Part shown: positions 1-10,300 of the stretch, piece by piece
How positions within the stretch are numbered: position 1 is the stretch's first letter
How the letters are laid out: every line of letters begins with the position of its first letter
Source of the DNA: Ramlibacter tataouinensis TTB310
Lineage (GTDB): Bacteria > Pseudomonadota > Gammaproteobacteria > Burkholderiales > Burkholderiaceae_C
Assembly (NCBI RefSeq): GCF_000215705.1
Contig: NC_015677.1
Location: 1,252,001-1,316,000 of the forward strand
Reading direction: 5' to 3'
DNA length: 64,000 nucleotides
Notes under the pieces: generated by a model
Told to the model about the DNA's origin: nothing
Seen by the model: only the letters and a program-made list of their open reading frames with translations
Database searches by the model: none
Translations under genes and position numbers: made by a program

Positions 1-198
<198 letters not shown>

Positions 199-206
<8 letters not shown>

Positions 207-1227
207 GGCTGCCTCCCGGCCGCGTGCCGACCTCGGCCGCGCTCGGGCCTGCGATGGGGGCGTTGCGGCTGGGCGCCGCCACGCCGGCTTCGCGCCGTGC
301 CCGCCAGCCCAGCCAGGTGCCGACGATGCCGTGCGGCAGGAAGATCACCAGCAGCACCAGGATGGGCCCGAACACGATGAAACGGTACTCCTGCAGGAAC
401 TGCAGGTACTGCGTCAGCCAGGGCACGGCCAGCGCGCCCAGCAGTGGCCCGAGCAGCGTGCCCAGGCCGCCCACCAGCATGTACATGGTCATGTCGAAGG
501 TGTGCTCCACCCCCGCCAGGCCGGGGCCCAGGAAGCGCACGAAGCCGGCGTACAGCCCGCCCGCCAGCCCGGCGTAGAACACCGACAGCATGAAGGCCAG
601 CAGCTTGTTGCGCATCAGGTTGATGCCCAGCGACTCGGCCAGCTCGTCGCCGTTGCGGATGGCCATGAACGTGCGGCCCAGCAGCGAGGTGACGATGCGG
701 TGCATGACCCACACGCCCAGCACCAGGAAGAAGAACACCAGGTAGTACAGCGAGCGCGGCGAGTCGAAGGCCAGCGGCCCGATGGGCGAGGGCGCGGGGA
801 TGCCGATGATGCCCACCGTGCCGTGGGTCAGGCCCTCCCACTTCTCGATCACCAGGAACATGATGTAGCCCACGCACAGCGTGAAGATCGAGAAGTAGTG
901 CCCCTTCAGGCGCAGCGACACCAGCCCGATGAAGAAGCCCAGCACCGTGGCCGTGACGCCCGACAGTGCGAAGGCGATCCAGAACGGCACCTGGTGGTCC
1001 ACCGTCAGGATGCCCACCGTGTAGGCGCCCACGGCCATGAAGCCGCTGTGCGCCAGGTTGAACTGGCCGGTGTAGCCGGTGATCAGGTTCAGCCCGACGG
1101 TGGCCAGGGCGAAGATGTAGGCCGTGGACATCACCGTGAGGTGGTAGTCGTTCCTGGCGAACCAGGGGAAGGCCAAGCCCAGGGCCAGCAGCAGCAGCCA
1201 GCCGGGCTTGCCGGTGAGGTACCTCAT
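199..1227 (-). CDS. livM: LivM-type ABC transporter permease
   Basis: A 342-residue polytopic inner-membrane protein of the BPD_transp_2 family. Visible family signatures are the early segment [20 protein letters not shown], the loop [13 protein letters not shown], and [13 protein letters not shown] near the C-terminus. It forms the membrane channel of a branched-chain amino acid/amide importer together with LivH. The ATG lies at 1227 and shares one base with the livH stop codon (TGATG). The C-terminal tail of about 35 residues is hydrophilic and proline/alanine-rich, longer than in many homologues, and overlaps the livG start. The family call is secure; the transported substrate is not known. 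Confidence 0.9.
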
Positions 1228-2090
1228 CAGTGCGCCCCCTTGGTGAACAAGCCCTGCGGCCGCAGCGACAGGATCAGCACCAGCAGCGCGAAGGCGATGA
1301 TGTCCTTGTAGTCGGTGGAGATGTAGAAGGCGCCGAAGCTCTCGGCGAAGCCGATGATCAGCCCGCCGACGATGGCGCCCGGCACGCTGCCCATGCCGCC
1401 CAGGATGATGATGACGAAGGCCTTGGTGATGACCAGGTGGCCCATGGCTGGGTAGACCAGGTTGATCGGCGCGTACAGCGTCGCCGCCACGGCGGCCAGC
1501 GCGCCCGAGATGGCGAACGTCAGCATCGCGACCTTGTTGGCGTCGATGCCCACCAGCGAGGCGCCGTCGCGGTTCTGCGCCATCGCGATGATGGTCGAGC
1601 CGGTCACCGTGCGGCGCAGGAACAGCTGCAGCACGACCATGAGGCCGAAGGCGGCGGCGATGATGAGCAGTCGCTGCACCGGCGCGGTGACGCCGCCCAG
1701 GTCCAGGATGCCGGTGTAGGGCGTCTGCATGCGGTGGAAGTCGGCACCCCAGATGGCCTGTGCGCCCGCTTCCAGGAACAGCAGGATGCCGATGGCGGCG
1801 ATCATGGGGTGCAGGCCCGAAGCCTTGCGCAGTGGGTGGAACACCAGCCGCTCGGCCAGGGTGGCGATGACCGCGACACAGGCCGCCGAGCCCAGCATCG
1901 CCAGCCAGTAGTTGAAGCCATAGGCCTTCATGAGGTGGAAGGACACGAAGGCCCCGGCCATGTAGAAGGCGCCGTGCGCGAAATTGGGCACGTGCAGGAT
2001 GCCGTACACCAGGGTCAGGCCCAGCGCCACCAGGCTGTAGATGCCGCCCAGCGTGAGGCCGTTGAGGACTTGTTGGAGGAAGAGGTCCAT
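1227..2090 (-). CDS. livH: LivH-type ABC transporter permease
   Basis: A 287-residue membrane permease partnering LivM. It starts MDLFLQQVLNGLTLGGIYSL, which is the usual N-terminus of LivH, so I choose the ATG at 2090 over the 39-codon upstream extension to 2207. The extension is Cys/Arg-rich and not membrane-like. Family motifs include HVPNFAHGAFYMAGAF and IILGGMGSVPGAIVGG. It is the first gene of the visible livH-livM-livG operon. The roughly 190 bp upstream (2091-2279) carry no gene and should hold the promoter. Confidence 0.9.
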   Translation of the reverse strand: MDLFLQQVLNGLTLGGIYSLVALGLTLVYGILHVPNFAHGAFYMAGAFVSFHLMKAYGFNYWLAMLGSAACVAVIATLAERLVFHPLRKASGLHPMIAAIGILLFLEAGAQAIWGADFHRMQTPYTGILDLGGVTAPVQRLLIIAAAFGLMVVLQLFLRRTVTGSTIIAMAQNRDGASLVGIDANKVAMLTFAISGALAAVAATLYAPINLVYPAMGHLVITKAFVIIILGGMGSVPGAIVGGLIIGFAESFGAFYISTDYKDIIAFALLVLILSLRPQGLFTKGAH

Positions 2091-2279
2091 GGATCGTGGT
2101 TGCGCGTGCTGCGCGCATGAGCCGAACCAATTTAGCGCCGCGTGCAGGCGCCAGCAACACGCAGGCGCTCCTGCGTACCGCACTGCGGAACGTCCCAGGG
2201 AAAACACCAGTTCGCTGCCGGCGTCGGGTGTCGCGCAGGTGCCTGCCTATCCTCAGCCGTAGGCGCGCGAGGGTGCCTT

Positions 2280-3512
2280 TCAGGCGGCCGTGGCGACGCG
2301 GCCGATCTCCGGCCAGCGCCGGTGCAGGAAGACCCAGGCGGCCAGCCCCACGCTCATCATCAGCAACGAGGCCACGGCCAGGCTGCGCGTGGAATGCATG
2401 ACCAGCGGCGCGATGGCGCCGGCGACGATGCCGTTGGCGGTCGAGCCCACCACGGCCTGCAGCGAGGACGCCAGGCCGCGCCGCTCGGGATGCAGGTCCA
2501 GCACCAGCAGGGTCACCACCGGCACCATCAGCGCCCAGCCGAAGCCGAAGACGGCGATCGGGAACACGGCCCAGCTGGCCTGCGCGGGAAACAGGAAGTT
2601 GGCGGCCACGTTGAGGATCGAGACCGTCAGCATGATCACGAAGCCGTGCCGGATCTGCCGCTTGGGCGCGATGCGCCCGGCCAGGCGGCCGCTGGTGAAG
2701 GCGCCGCCCATGATGCCGGCGATGGTGAGCACGAAGAACCAGAAGAACTGCGTGGGCGCCAGGCCCAGGTGGGTGCCCAGGAACTCGGGTGCCGACAGCA
2801 CGTACAGGAACATGCCGTTGAACGGGATGCCGCTGGCCAGCGCCAGCAGCAGGAAGCGCGGGCTGGCGCCCAGCTGCCAGTAGCCGCGCATCAGGTTGCG
2901 CACGTTGAAGGGCTGGCGCTGGTCGCGGTGCAGCGTCTCGGGCAGCAGCCGCCAGTTGGCCGTCCACAGCACCACGCCGATGGCCGTGAGGAACCAGAAG
3001 ATCGCATGCCAGTCGGCATGCACGAACAGCCAGCCGCCGACGATGGGCGCCAGCGCCGGCGCCACCCCGAAGTAGATGGTGACTTGGCTCATCACCTTTT
3101 GCGCCTGGTCGGGCGGGAACATGTCGCGGATCACCGCGCGCGAGACCACGATGCCCGCGCCGGTGGACAGGCCCTGCAGGCCGCGGAAGAACACCAGCTG
3201 CCCGATGGTCTGCGACAGGGCGCAGCCGGCCGAGGCGAGGGTGAACACCGCGATACCCCACAGCACCACCGGTCGGCGGCCGAAGCTGTCCGACAGCGCG
3301 CCATGGAACAGGTTCATGAAGGCAAAGCCGAACAGGTAGGCCGACAGCGTCTGCTGCATCTGCACCGGCGACGCGCCGAGCGCGCGGGCGATGCCGGCGA
3401 AGGCCGGGATGTAGGTGTCGATCGAGAACGGGCCGAGCATGCCCAGCACGGCGAGCAGCACGGCCAGGGCCCAGCGCGGCGCGCGCCAGAGGGTGTGGGC
3501 GTCGGGATTCAT
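2280..3512 (-). CDS. Bcr/CflA-like MFS multidrug exporter
   Basis: A 410-residue major facilitator with 12 predicted membrane segments. The opening GPFSIDTYIPAF and the loop 2-3 motif GALSDSFGRRPV are typical of the Bcr/CflA drug-efflux branch (drug:proton antiport at the inner membrane). The ATG at 3512 (MNPDAH) is preferred over an upstream in-frame GTG at 3527. It lies upstream of livH on the same strand but about 190 bp away, so it is probably a separate transcription unit. The substrate is unknown; bicyclomycin or chloramphenicol export is only a family precedent. Confidence 0.85.
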   Translation of the reverse strand: MNPDAHTLWRAPRWALAVLLAVLGMLGPFSIDTYIPAFAGIARALGASPVQMQQTLSAYLFGFAFMNLFHGALSDSFGRRPVVLWGIAVFTLASAGCALSQTIGQLVFFRGLQGLSTGAGIVVSRAVIRDMFPPDQAQKVMSQVTIYFGVAPALAPIVGGWLFVHADWHAIFWFLTAIGVVLWTANWRLLPETLHRDQRQPFNVRNLMRGYWQLGASPRFLLLALASGIPFNGMFLYVLSAPEFLGTHLGLAPTQFFWFFVLTIAGIMGGAFTSGRLAGRIAPKRQIRHGFVIMLTVSILNVAANFLFPAQASWAVFPIAVFGFGWALMVPVVTLLVLDLHPERRGLASSLQAVVGSTANGIVAGAIAPLVMHSTRSLAVASLLMMSVGLAAWVFLHRRWPEIGRVATAA

Positions 3513-3564
3513 GCCCGGGAGTATCACCGGGCAAGAGCCGGCCGCCGGCCGGCCCTGCGGGCGC

Positions 3565-3846
3565 TTACATCAGGCCGGATTCGCCGCGCGAGGTCTGGCC
3601 GTCGCGCACGGCGCTCACCGCCTGCGCCTTCACCGCCTCGCGGCTCATGTCCGAGGCCGCCGGGGTCATCACGCCGGTGCTGCCTTCGCTGATGCGGATG
3701 GGGTTGCGCGCTTCGGCACGCACCTCGGCGGCCGGGCGCGTCGACTGCGCTTGCAGCACATGCTGCGAACCGTCGGCCTCGTCGGCATGCGCGGCGGTGG
3801 CCAGCAGGGATGCGGCGGCCAGGGCCAGCAGGGAGAAGTTCTTCAT
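3565..3846 (-). CDS. Small secreted protein, DUF4148-like
   Basis: A 93-residue protein with a clear Sec signal peptide (MKNFSLLALAAASLLATAAHA, cleavage expected after AHA). The mature part is short, polar and Ala/Arg/Glu-rich. Many small periplasmic proteins of this pattern occur in Burkholderiales and are usually assigned DUF4148 or left unnamed. A purine-rich AGGACTC stretch precedes the ATG. No function can be assigned. The family assignment is from overall pattern only. Confidence 0.7.
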   Translation of the reverse strand: MKNFSLLALAAASLLATAAHADEADGSQHVLQAQSTRPAAEVRAEARNPIRISEGSTGVMTPAASDMSREAVKAQAVSAVRDGQTSRGESGLM

Positions 3847-4124
3847 GGTGAGTCCTCTATGTGTGTTGAAGGTACCTGCCTTACGCGCCGCAGGCGCCCG
3901 CTGGATTCAAGCTCTGCGTTAATTCTTTAGTTGGGCCTGACTGGGTTGTCGCCGAGTGAATGGGAAGTAAGCCCAGATGCATGTGACAAACTGCCGCTTA
4001 CCAGCAACAAGATGCGAGAAGCGCTAGCACTTGCTACTCATCGGCAAAGACAATGCGCCCCAATGCTCCGTTCCAGCTCTTGGCAGGAAAGGACGCCGCG
4101 TCGGTGAGGGAAGGGCGCGCAGAA
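3847..4124. other. Intergenic region between the secreted-protein gene and the pilin operon
   Basis: About 280 bp of lower-GC, divergently flanked DNA. It must hold the promoters of the secreted-protein gene (minus) and the pilin operon (plus). I see no clear sigma-54 GG-N10-GC element and no strong sigma-70 match. An extended reading of the pilin frame back to 4053 is open but lacks pilin-like sequence. Confidence 0.5.
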
Positions 4125-4568
4125 ATGAGAAAAGAACATCCGTTGAGAGGGCAGCGTGGCTTCACGCTGATCGAGCTGATGATCGTGGTGGCGGTCGTCA
4201 GCCTGCTCGCCATGGTGGCGTACCCGTCCTATGTGGACCACGTGCGCCGCGGCAAGATCGCCGCAGCCCTGGGCGAGATGAGCGCCGTGCGCGTGCGGAT
4301 GGAACAGTTCTACCAGGACAACCGCCATTACGGCTCCACGGCCAGCAGCTGCGCCCCGGGCATGCCGTCGGCCCCGGGCTTCGCCTTCAGCTGCGCCTGG
4401 GGCGCCGGCGGCACCTCGCAGTCCTTTCTCGTGACCGCCACCGGACAGGCCGACATGGCCGGCTACGTGTACACGGTCAACGAGACCGACCAGCAGCGCA
4501 CCGTGGAGTTCGCCGGCGCCACCGTCAACGCGGCCTGCTGGCTCAAGAAGAAGGGTGCATCGTGCTGA
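4125..4568 (+). CDS. pilE: Type IV pilin, PilE-like
   Basis: A 147-residue prepilin. The class III leader MRKEHPLRGQRG is followed by FTLIELMIVVAVVSLLAM, with the prepilin peptidase cut after Gly and Glu5 conserved. The C-terminal half has Cys residues (SSCAPG, FSCAWG, AACWLKKK) that could form a disulfide-bounded loop. I chose the ATG at 4125 because it gives a normal short leader; the frame upstream adds 24 non-pilin residues. It heads the pilE-fimT-pilV-pilW-pilX-pilY1 operon, in which each gene overlaps or abuts the next. In this operon type PilE is usually a minor pilin of the tip complex. Confidence 0.88.
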   Translation: MRKEHPLRGQRGFTLIELMIVVAVVSLLAMVAYPSYVDHVRRGKIAAALGEMSAVRVRMEQFYQDNRHYGSTASSCAPGMPSAPGFAFSCAWGAGGTSQSFLVTATGQADMAGYVYTVNETDQQRTVEFAGATVNAACWLKKKGASC

Positions 4569-5059
4569 AGTGCCTGCACCGTGGCGTGACGCTGATCGAG
4601 CTGCTGACCGTGGTGGCCATCCTGGCCATAGGCGCCACCCTGGCCGCGCCCGGTGCCAGCCAGATGCTCACCAATCGCAAGGTGCAAGGCGCGGCCCAGA
4701 GCATCCTGGACGGGCTCAACCACGCACGCGCCGAGGCAGTGCGGCGCAACGCGGCCGTGCGCTTCACGATGCGGGCGGACGGCACAGGCTGGGAGGTGAC
4801 CCGGGTCACGCCCGGCGAGACGCTGCAGTCCTATGCCAGCACGGACTGGCTGGGACTGACGCTGTCCTACACGGACGCGGTCCGGTCCGTGACCTTCCTG
4901 CCCACCGGCCTGCTCAACCCGGGCACCCAGCTGTCGCAGGTCACGATCTCCGGCGCGGCGGCCGATTCGCGCACGCGGCGCGTGAACGTGTTCGGCGGCG
5001 GCCTGATCCGCATGTGCGATCCCGCCGTCACGACCGCGGCGGACCCGAGGAGGTGCTGA
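4562..5059 (+). CDS. fimT: FimT/GspH-type minor pilin
   Basis: A 165-residue pseudopilin with a short leader (MLKCLHRG) then VTLIELLTVVAILAIGATLA. The C-terminal part matches the GspH/FimT layout, with a beta-rich domain and a Cys near the end (LIRMCDP, DPRRC). The start is read as GTG at 4562, inside the last codons of pilE, because no ATG in frame precedes the prepilin motif closely. It acts in the minor-pilin complex that primes pilus assembly; FimT homologues also bind DNA during uptake in some species. Confidence 0.85.
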   Translation: MLKCLHRGVTLIELLTVVAILAIGATLAAPGASQMLTNRKVQGAAQSILDGLNHARAEAVRRNAAVRFTMRADGTGWEVTRVTPGETLQSYASTDWLGLTLSYTDAVRSVTFLPTGLLNPGTQLSQVTISGAAADSRTRRVNVFGGGLIRMCDPAVTTAADPRRC

Positions 5060-5523
5060 TGCGACACGCGGTCTCCTCGCTTGCGCCGGCCCGCGGCGTC
5101 GCCATGGTGGAGGTGCTGGTGGCGGTGGTCATCTTCGCCCTGGGCGTGCTGGGGCTGGTGCGGTTGCAGGCCACGGCGGTGAAGATGTCGACGGATGCGC
5201 GCCAGCGCGCCGAAGCCACCTTCCTCGCGGACCAGCTGCTGGCGCGGATGCTGATCGCCGCGCCCGCCGACGCGATGAGCTTCCGGCACATGGCCGACGG
5301 GACCGTGGCCTGCTCCCCCACCGGATCGGCGTCGACCCACCCGGTTGTCACCGACTGGCTGTCGCAGGTCACGGCTGCCTTCCCCCGCGCGACCGCCGCC
5401 GAGCAGCAGGTGATCGTGTCCGGCTCGCCACCGGACGAGGTGACGGTGCGGCTGTGCTGGCGCAACGGCGAGGGCGACACGCCCCACACGCTGGAACTCG
5501 TCAACCGGGTGCAATGGCCATGA
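5059..5523 (+). CDS. pilV: Minor pilin PilV
   Basis: A 154-residue prepilin-like protein with N-terminus MRHAVSSLAPARGVAMVEVLVAVVIFALGVLGL. The VAMVEVLVAVVIF core replaces the usual FTLIE, as is common in PilV. The ATG overlaps the fimT stop by one base, and a GAGGAGG ribosome site precedes it at about 5046-5052. A PilV C-terminal Cys (VRLCWRNGEGDT) is seen. It belongs to the minor-pilin priming complex with FimT, PilW and PilX and with the PilY1 adhesin. Confidence 0.85.
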   Translation: MRHAVSSLAPARGVAMVEVLVAVVIFALGVLGLVRLQATAVKMSTDARQRAEATFLADQLLARMLIAAPADAMSFRHMADGTVACSPTGSASTHPVVTDWLSQVTAAFPRATAAEQQVIVSGSPPDEVTVRLCWRNGEGDTPHTLELVNRVQWP

Positions 5524-6740
5524 ACGCACGAAGTCTCCACCGCCGGCCGCTGCCGGCCCGCAGCCGCGGCGTCACGCTGGTCGAGCTGATGGTCGCCAGC
5601 GCCCTGGGGCTGCTGGTGGCGCTGGCCGTGACCACCGCGGTGGTCAGCTCCGGCCGGCAGTTCTCCATCATCAGCGCCAACGCCACGGCGCAGAACAGCG
5701 CGCAGATCGGACTGTCGCTGCTGGACCTGGCGGGCCGCGGCGCCGGGGCCGGGTTCTACGCGAACCGGCAGCCGCTGTGCCCGACCTGGAACGCCTACAA
5801 CGGCTCGGCTCTGGTGTCCAACGGCGGCCGCTTCATGCCGGCGCGCATCACCGACGGGGGCAGCGCCGGCGCGTCGGACACTGTCGTCTTCACCGGTGGC
5901 TCGGGGGCACGCGCGCTGACCGCCGCGCCCGTGATGATGAACACGACGGGCAGCAACATCCAGGTGGCCAACGCCGGGGCTTTCGCCGACAACGATTACG
6001 CGTTGCTGGGCGCTCCGGGCTCGGGCCAGCCTTGCACGCTGTTCCAGGTCACGGGAGCACCTACCGCCACGTCGGCCTGCGGTGGCAATGCCAACGAGTG
6101 CCAGGTGCTGGTGCGCAACCCGAACCAGGGGCTCAATCCCGGTCCTACCGCGTTCACCAACAACCCAACGTTCGGGTTCAGCAGCGGCGGCGGCGCCCAT
6201 GGCCCGGCGACGGTCAGCCGCGTCGGTTCGGTGGCGAACGGCTTCCGCCAGGATGCGTTCACCGTGCAGTGCGCCTCGCTGGTGCGCTACAACGCCTTCG
6301 TCACGGCTGCGCTGCCGCCGTGTACCGCCGCCCCGCTCGCCTTCGGCGCCGGCGTGGACGCCATCGCCACCGACGTGGTGCTGATGCACGCGCAGTACGG
6401 CGTGAGCAACTCACCGGCCAGCGACGTGGTCGAGCAGTGGGTGAATGCCAGTGGCCCAACCTGGGGCGGCACGCCGGCCGAGGCCGACATCTCGCGCATC
6501 AAGGCCGTGCGGATCGTGCTGGTGGCCCGCGGGCGGGAGCCGGACGGCGCCATGGTGAGCGTCGCCTGCACCAACACCGCCGGGGTGGCCAACACCGGCC
6601 CGTGTTCCTTCGAGGATGCGGCCGCGCCGGTGATCGACCTGAGCAGCGTCCCCGTCCCCGCCGGCCGCGGCTGGCAGAACTACCGCTACCGGGTGCATGC
6701 GGCCGTCATCCCGCTGCGCACCGTGATCTGGAGCGATTGA
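5520..6740 (+). CDS. pilW: Minor pilin PilW
   Basis: A 406-residue PilW with leader MNARSLHRRPLPARSRG followed by VTLVELMVASALGLLVALAV. PilW is the large minor pilin (300-400 aa) of this operon, and the length agrees. The ATG at 5520 overlaps the pilV stop by four bases (ATGA); another ATG lies two codons upstream. The long C-terminal region is Gly/Ala/Asn-rich with several Cys pairs. Its role is in pilus tip assembly and retraction balance with PilV, PilX and PilY1. Confidence 0.87.
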   Translation: MNARSLHRRPLPARSRGVTLVELMVASALGLLVALAVTTAVVSSGRQFSIISANATAQNSAQIGLSLLDLAGRGAGAGFYANRQPLCPTWNAYNGSALVSNGGRFMPARITDGGSAGASDTVVFTGGSGARALTAAPVMMNTTGSNIQVANAGAFADNDYALLGAPGSGQPCTLFQVTGAPTATSACGGNANECQVLVRNPNQGLNPGPTAFTNNPTFGFSSGGGAHGPATVSRVGSVANGFRQDAFTVQCASLVRYNAFVTAALPPCTAAPLAFGAGVDAIATDVVLMHAQYGVSNSPASDVVEQWVNASGPTWGGTPAEADISRIKAVRIVLVARGREPDGAMVSVACTNTAGVANTGPCSFEDAAAPVIDLSSVPVPAGRGWQNYRYRVHAAVIPLRTVIWSD

Positions 6741-7321
6741 TGCGGCCAAGGCAACAGCAAGAGGGCATGGTCCTCATCGTCGTGCTGGTGGTGCTGGTGG
6801 TGACCCTGCTTGCCGGCATGGGCGTGATGCGCACGGTGCAGACCGGCAATGCGATGGCCGGCAACTTCTCCTTCCGGCAGGCGGCCATGCAGGCGTCGGA
6901 CCGGGCCATGACGGACGCCTTGAGCGAAGTGGCCAACCGCATCAGCGGAGGGCAGGGCAACAACGCGGTGGCCCACCGCTACCTGTCCGTGATCGACGGC
7001 ACCGTCGACGCGCTCGGCATGCCGGCATCGATCGACTGGGCGCAGGTGCGCTGCACGGACGAGCGCGGCGTGCTGCTGACCGATTGCGCCGCCGACACCG
7101 GCAACTACCGCATCCAGTACGTGGTGGAGCGCCGGTGCGCGGCCAACCCCGACCTGGCCGACATCCTCGACATCCGCTCGCGCTGCGAGTACGAGCCCCA
7201 GGCCACGGCCGTGTCGGCTTCCACCACGGCGCTGCGCTACCGCGTGCTGGTGCGGGTGCGCGGCCCGCGCGGCACCGAGTCCTGGTTCGAAGCCATGTTC
7301 AGCGGCCCGGCCTCGACCTGA
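6740..7321 (+). CDS. pilX: Minor pilin-like assembly protein PilX
   Basis: A 193-residue protein starting MRPRQQQEGMVLIVVLVVLV. The hydrophobic N-terminal helix (GMVLIVVLVVLVVTLLAGMGVMRT) lacks Glu5, as usual for PilX. Downstream GNMAG-like and FRQAAMQASDRA segments match the family. The ATG overlaps the pilW stop by one base. It is needed for pilus assembly and surface display of PilY1. Confidence 0.85.
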   Translation: MRPRQQQEGMVLIVVLVVLVVTLLAGMGVMRTVQTGNAMAGNFSFRQAAMQASDRAMTDALSEVANRISGGQGNNAVAHRYLSVIDGTVDALGMPASIDWAQVRCTDERGVLLTDCAADTGNYRIQYVVERRCAANPDLADILDIRSRCEYEPQATAVSASTTALRYRVLVRVRGPRGTESWFEAMFSGPAST

Positions 7322-7341
7322 CCGCGCCACAGGAGTCCGTG

Positions 7342-10300
7342 ATGACCCACCTCTTTCGCAGGATCGCGCCCGGCCGCGGTACGGTTGTGCTGGCCGCGCT
7401 GGCGCTGGCCTTCGGCGGCGCGCTCGCGCAGAAGATCGACGACGTCCCGCCCGCGGTCCAGAACAACGTCGCTCCGAACTTCATGTTCATGATCGACAAC
7501 TCCGGCTCGATGAACAACATCGTGCCGGCGGCGCCGTATTCGCCTTCGGCCACTTACTTCGGCAACTGCAGCAGCCCGATTCCAATCCCGCCTTCGGGTG
7601 CCAACCCCCCGTCCATCGATATCCGCGTCGTCGATGGTGAGCCGCGCTTCGTCTCCAACGGCACGACGTACCGGCATGTCACCGTGGACAGCAGGGGTCG
7701 CTGCTTCCACAACAACGTCACGTACAGCGCCCGGTTGCTGGGCAACGGGGGTTCCAGCGATGACCGCATGCCCACGGGTTACCTGGACTCGGAATACAGC
7801 GGCCACTTCCTGAACTGGTATTTCGGCAATTACGGCGGTCCGGTCACGGGCTGGGGCAACCGCAAGCGCTTGGCGTCGGGCCTGGTCGAAACGCGCATGG
7901 AGATCGCCCGCCGTGCGGCCAAGAGCACCATCGATTCGCTGCCGGTGCAGGCCACCGGTGCGCGCCCGGTGGTGCGGGTGGGCCTCAGCAGCTACCGACG
8001 CACGTCGGACGGCGGGGCGCTTCGTGTCGATATGAGTGACTTCAATGCGGCCTTGCGCAGTTCCCTCAAAACCAGCATTGATGCTCTTCAGGCCGAAGCC
8101 TCGACGCCGCTGGCCTCCACGCTGGCCGACATCGGGCGCTACCTGGCCACCGGCTACAACGGTGACATCACGACTGCCCGCACCAACAGCGTCAACATCG
8201 ACACGCTGCTGCGCCTGAACGGTACGGACAACGCCACACGCAATGCCTGCTTGGCCGGCGCCGCGTCATGCACCGGCAGTTCGTCGCCCCGGCCCATCCA
8301 GTACTGGTGCCAGCGCTCGTCCATCTTCGCCATGACCGACGGCCGCCCGCAGAGCGATCGCGCTTTCAACAGCAACACCTACATCCGGGACTATGACGGC
8401 GACTGCTCCGGTGTGAACGACACCAACTGCGTGAACAAGGGCGCGGCGGGTTCCTGGGACCGCAAGATCGGGCGCACCTATGAGAGCGCAGGCTCCGACT
8501 ACATGGACGACGTGGCCAAGCTGCTGTTCGACGCCGACTGGCGGCCGGACCTGGCCAAGCCCGCGCCCACGGGCTCGGAGCCGCGGGCCAAGAACAACAT
8601 CAGCACCTACATGATCGGCTTCGCCGACCCGACGGTGCAGAACGACCCGCTACTGATCAACACGGCGCGGCAGGGCGGCGGCAAGTTCATCGCCGCCACC
8701 GACTCCGACACCCTGGTCGACGCCTTCCGCACCGTCATCGCCGATGCCATCGCCAAGGACGCCGCCGCCGCCGCGGTGGCCGTGACCAACGCGCAGATCA
8801 CGGCCGGCACGGTGGGCTACGCCTCCAGCTACAAGTCGGGCAGCTGGTACGGCGACCTGGAGGCCTACTCGCTGGACATCACCACGGGCCTGCAGAACGG
8901 CACGGCGAGCTGGTTCGCCAAGGACCGGCTGAACGCGATGGCGCCGGCGTCGCGCAAGATCGCCTCCTGGAACGGCACGACCGGCGTGCCTTTCACCACC
9001 GCCAGCGGCACGGCGCTGCGCGCCACCACGCCCGGCCTCACCGACGCCCTGATCGACTATACGCGCGGCGTGCGCCACGGCGAGGACGTGAGCTTCCGCG
9101 CGCGCACCTTCCTGCTGGGCGACATCATCAACGCCGAGCCGGTGGTGGTGAACTACCCCGCCGGCCCGGTCGTGTACCAGGCGGCCAACGACGGCATGCT
9201 GCACGCCTTCGACGGCCGCGTGGAGGCCAGCGCGGACACCCGGGGCCAGGAGCTGTGGGCCTACGTCCCGCGCCTGATCCACGGCAAGCTGGCTGGCCGC
9301 GCCAGCCTGGCCTTCGAGCACGAATACCTGGTGGACGGCACGCCCGCGACGGCGGCCGTCACGGGGGTGGGGGATGTCCGCCACCTGCTCGTCGGCGGGC
9401 TGGGCAAGGGCGGTGCCGGTTTCTATGCCCTGGACGTCACCAGCGGCACTGCGGCCACGGAGGCCGACGCCGTCGCCAAGGTGCTGTGGGAGTTCCGGCC
9501 GGCGAACATGGGCTATTCCTTCGGCATCCCCTTGATCGTGAACACCTCCGCCGGATGGAGGGTGGTGGTGACCTCCGGCTTGCGCAACGACACCGGCAGC
9601 GAAGGCCTGGGCGGTGACGGCCGGGGCCGGGTGTGGGTGCTCAATCCCGCCAACGGCAACGTCGAGAAGGAGTTCATCACACCCGCCGGCTTCGGCAGCG
9701 CCGCCGCCGGCCTGGGACTTGCCCACCTGGCCAAGCCGGCGAACCTCGCCGCCAGTGCCGTGGTGCGCCATGTCTACGGGGGCGACCTGCAGGGCAACGT
9801 CTGGCGCTTCGACCTGAACGCGCCCACGCTCTCGGCGCCGGTGCGCGTGGCCGCGGCGGTGGACCGTGCCGGCCTGCCCCAGCCCATCACCGCGCCGCCG
9901 GTGGTTTCCCCGGTCCTCGGCAGCGCGACCCGGATGTTCATCTACTTCGGCACCGGCCAGTACTTCTCCATCGACGACGTGCCGGGGACCGGGGCGCCCA
10001 ACGCCAATGCCAGCCAGCAGCAGACCATCTACGGCATCGTCGACGACACCAGCGTGGCCTCGCCCGCGCTGCCGGACATCCGCGGCTCCAACGGGGCGAG
10101 TTGCCCCAGCAACGGCGGCAACGGCGAGCTGGTGTGCCAGTTCGCCACCCAGTCCACCCCGGGCGGCCCGATCAACGTGAGCCACAACGCCGTGGACCTG
10201 AGCAGCCGGCGTGGCTTCTACCTCGACATCCCGATCGCGGGCGGCCGGGTGAACACGCAGCCCGCGCTGACCGCGGGCGGTACGCTCGTCATCGTCGTCA

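Noticed and set aside
4031-4561. Extension of the fimT frame upstream through pilE
   Set aside because: The upstream part is an out-of-frame reading of pilE; the prepilin leader places the start at 4562.
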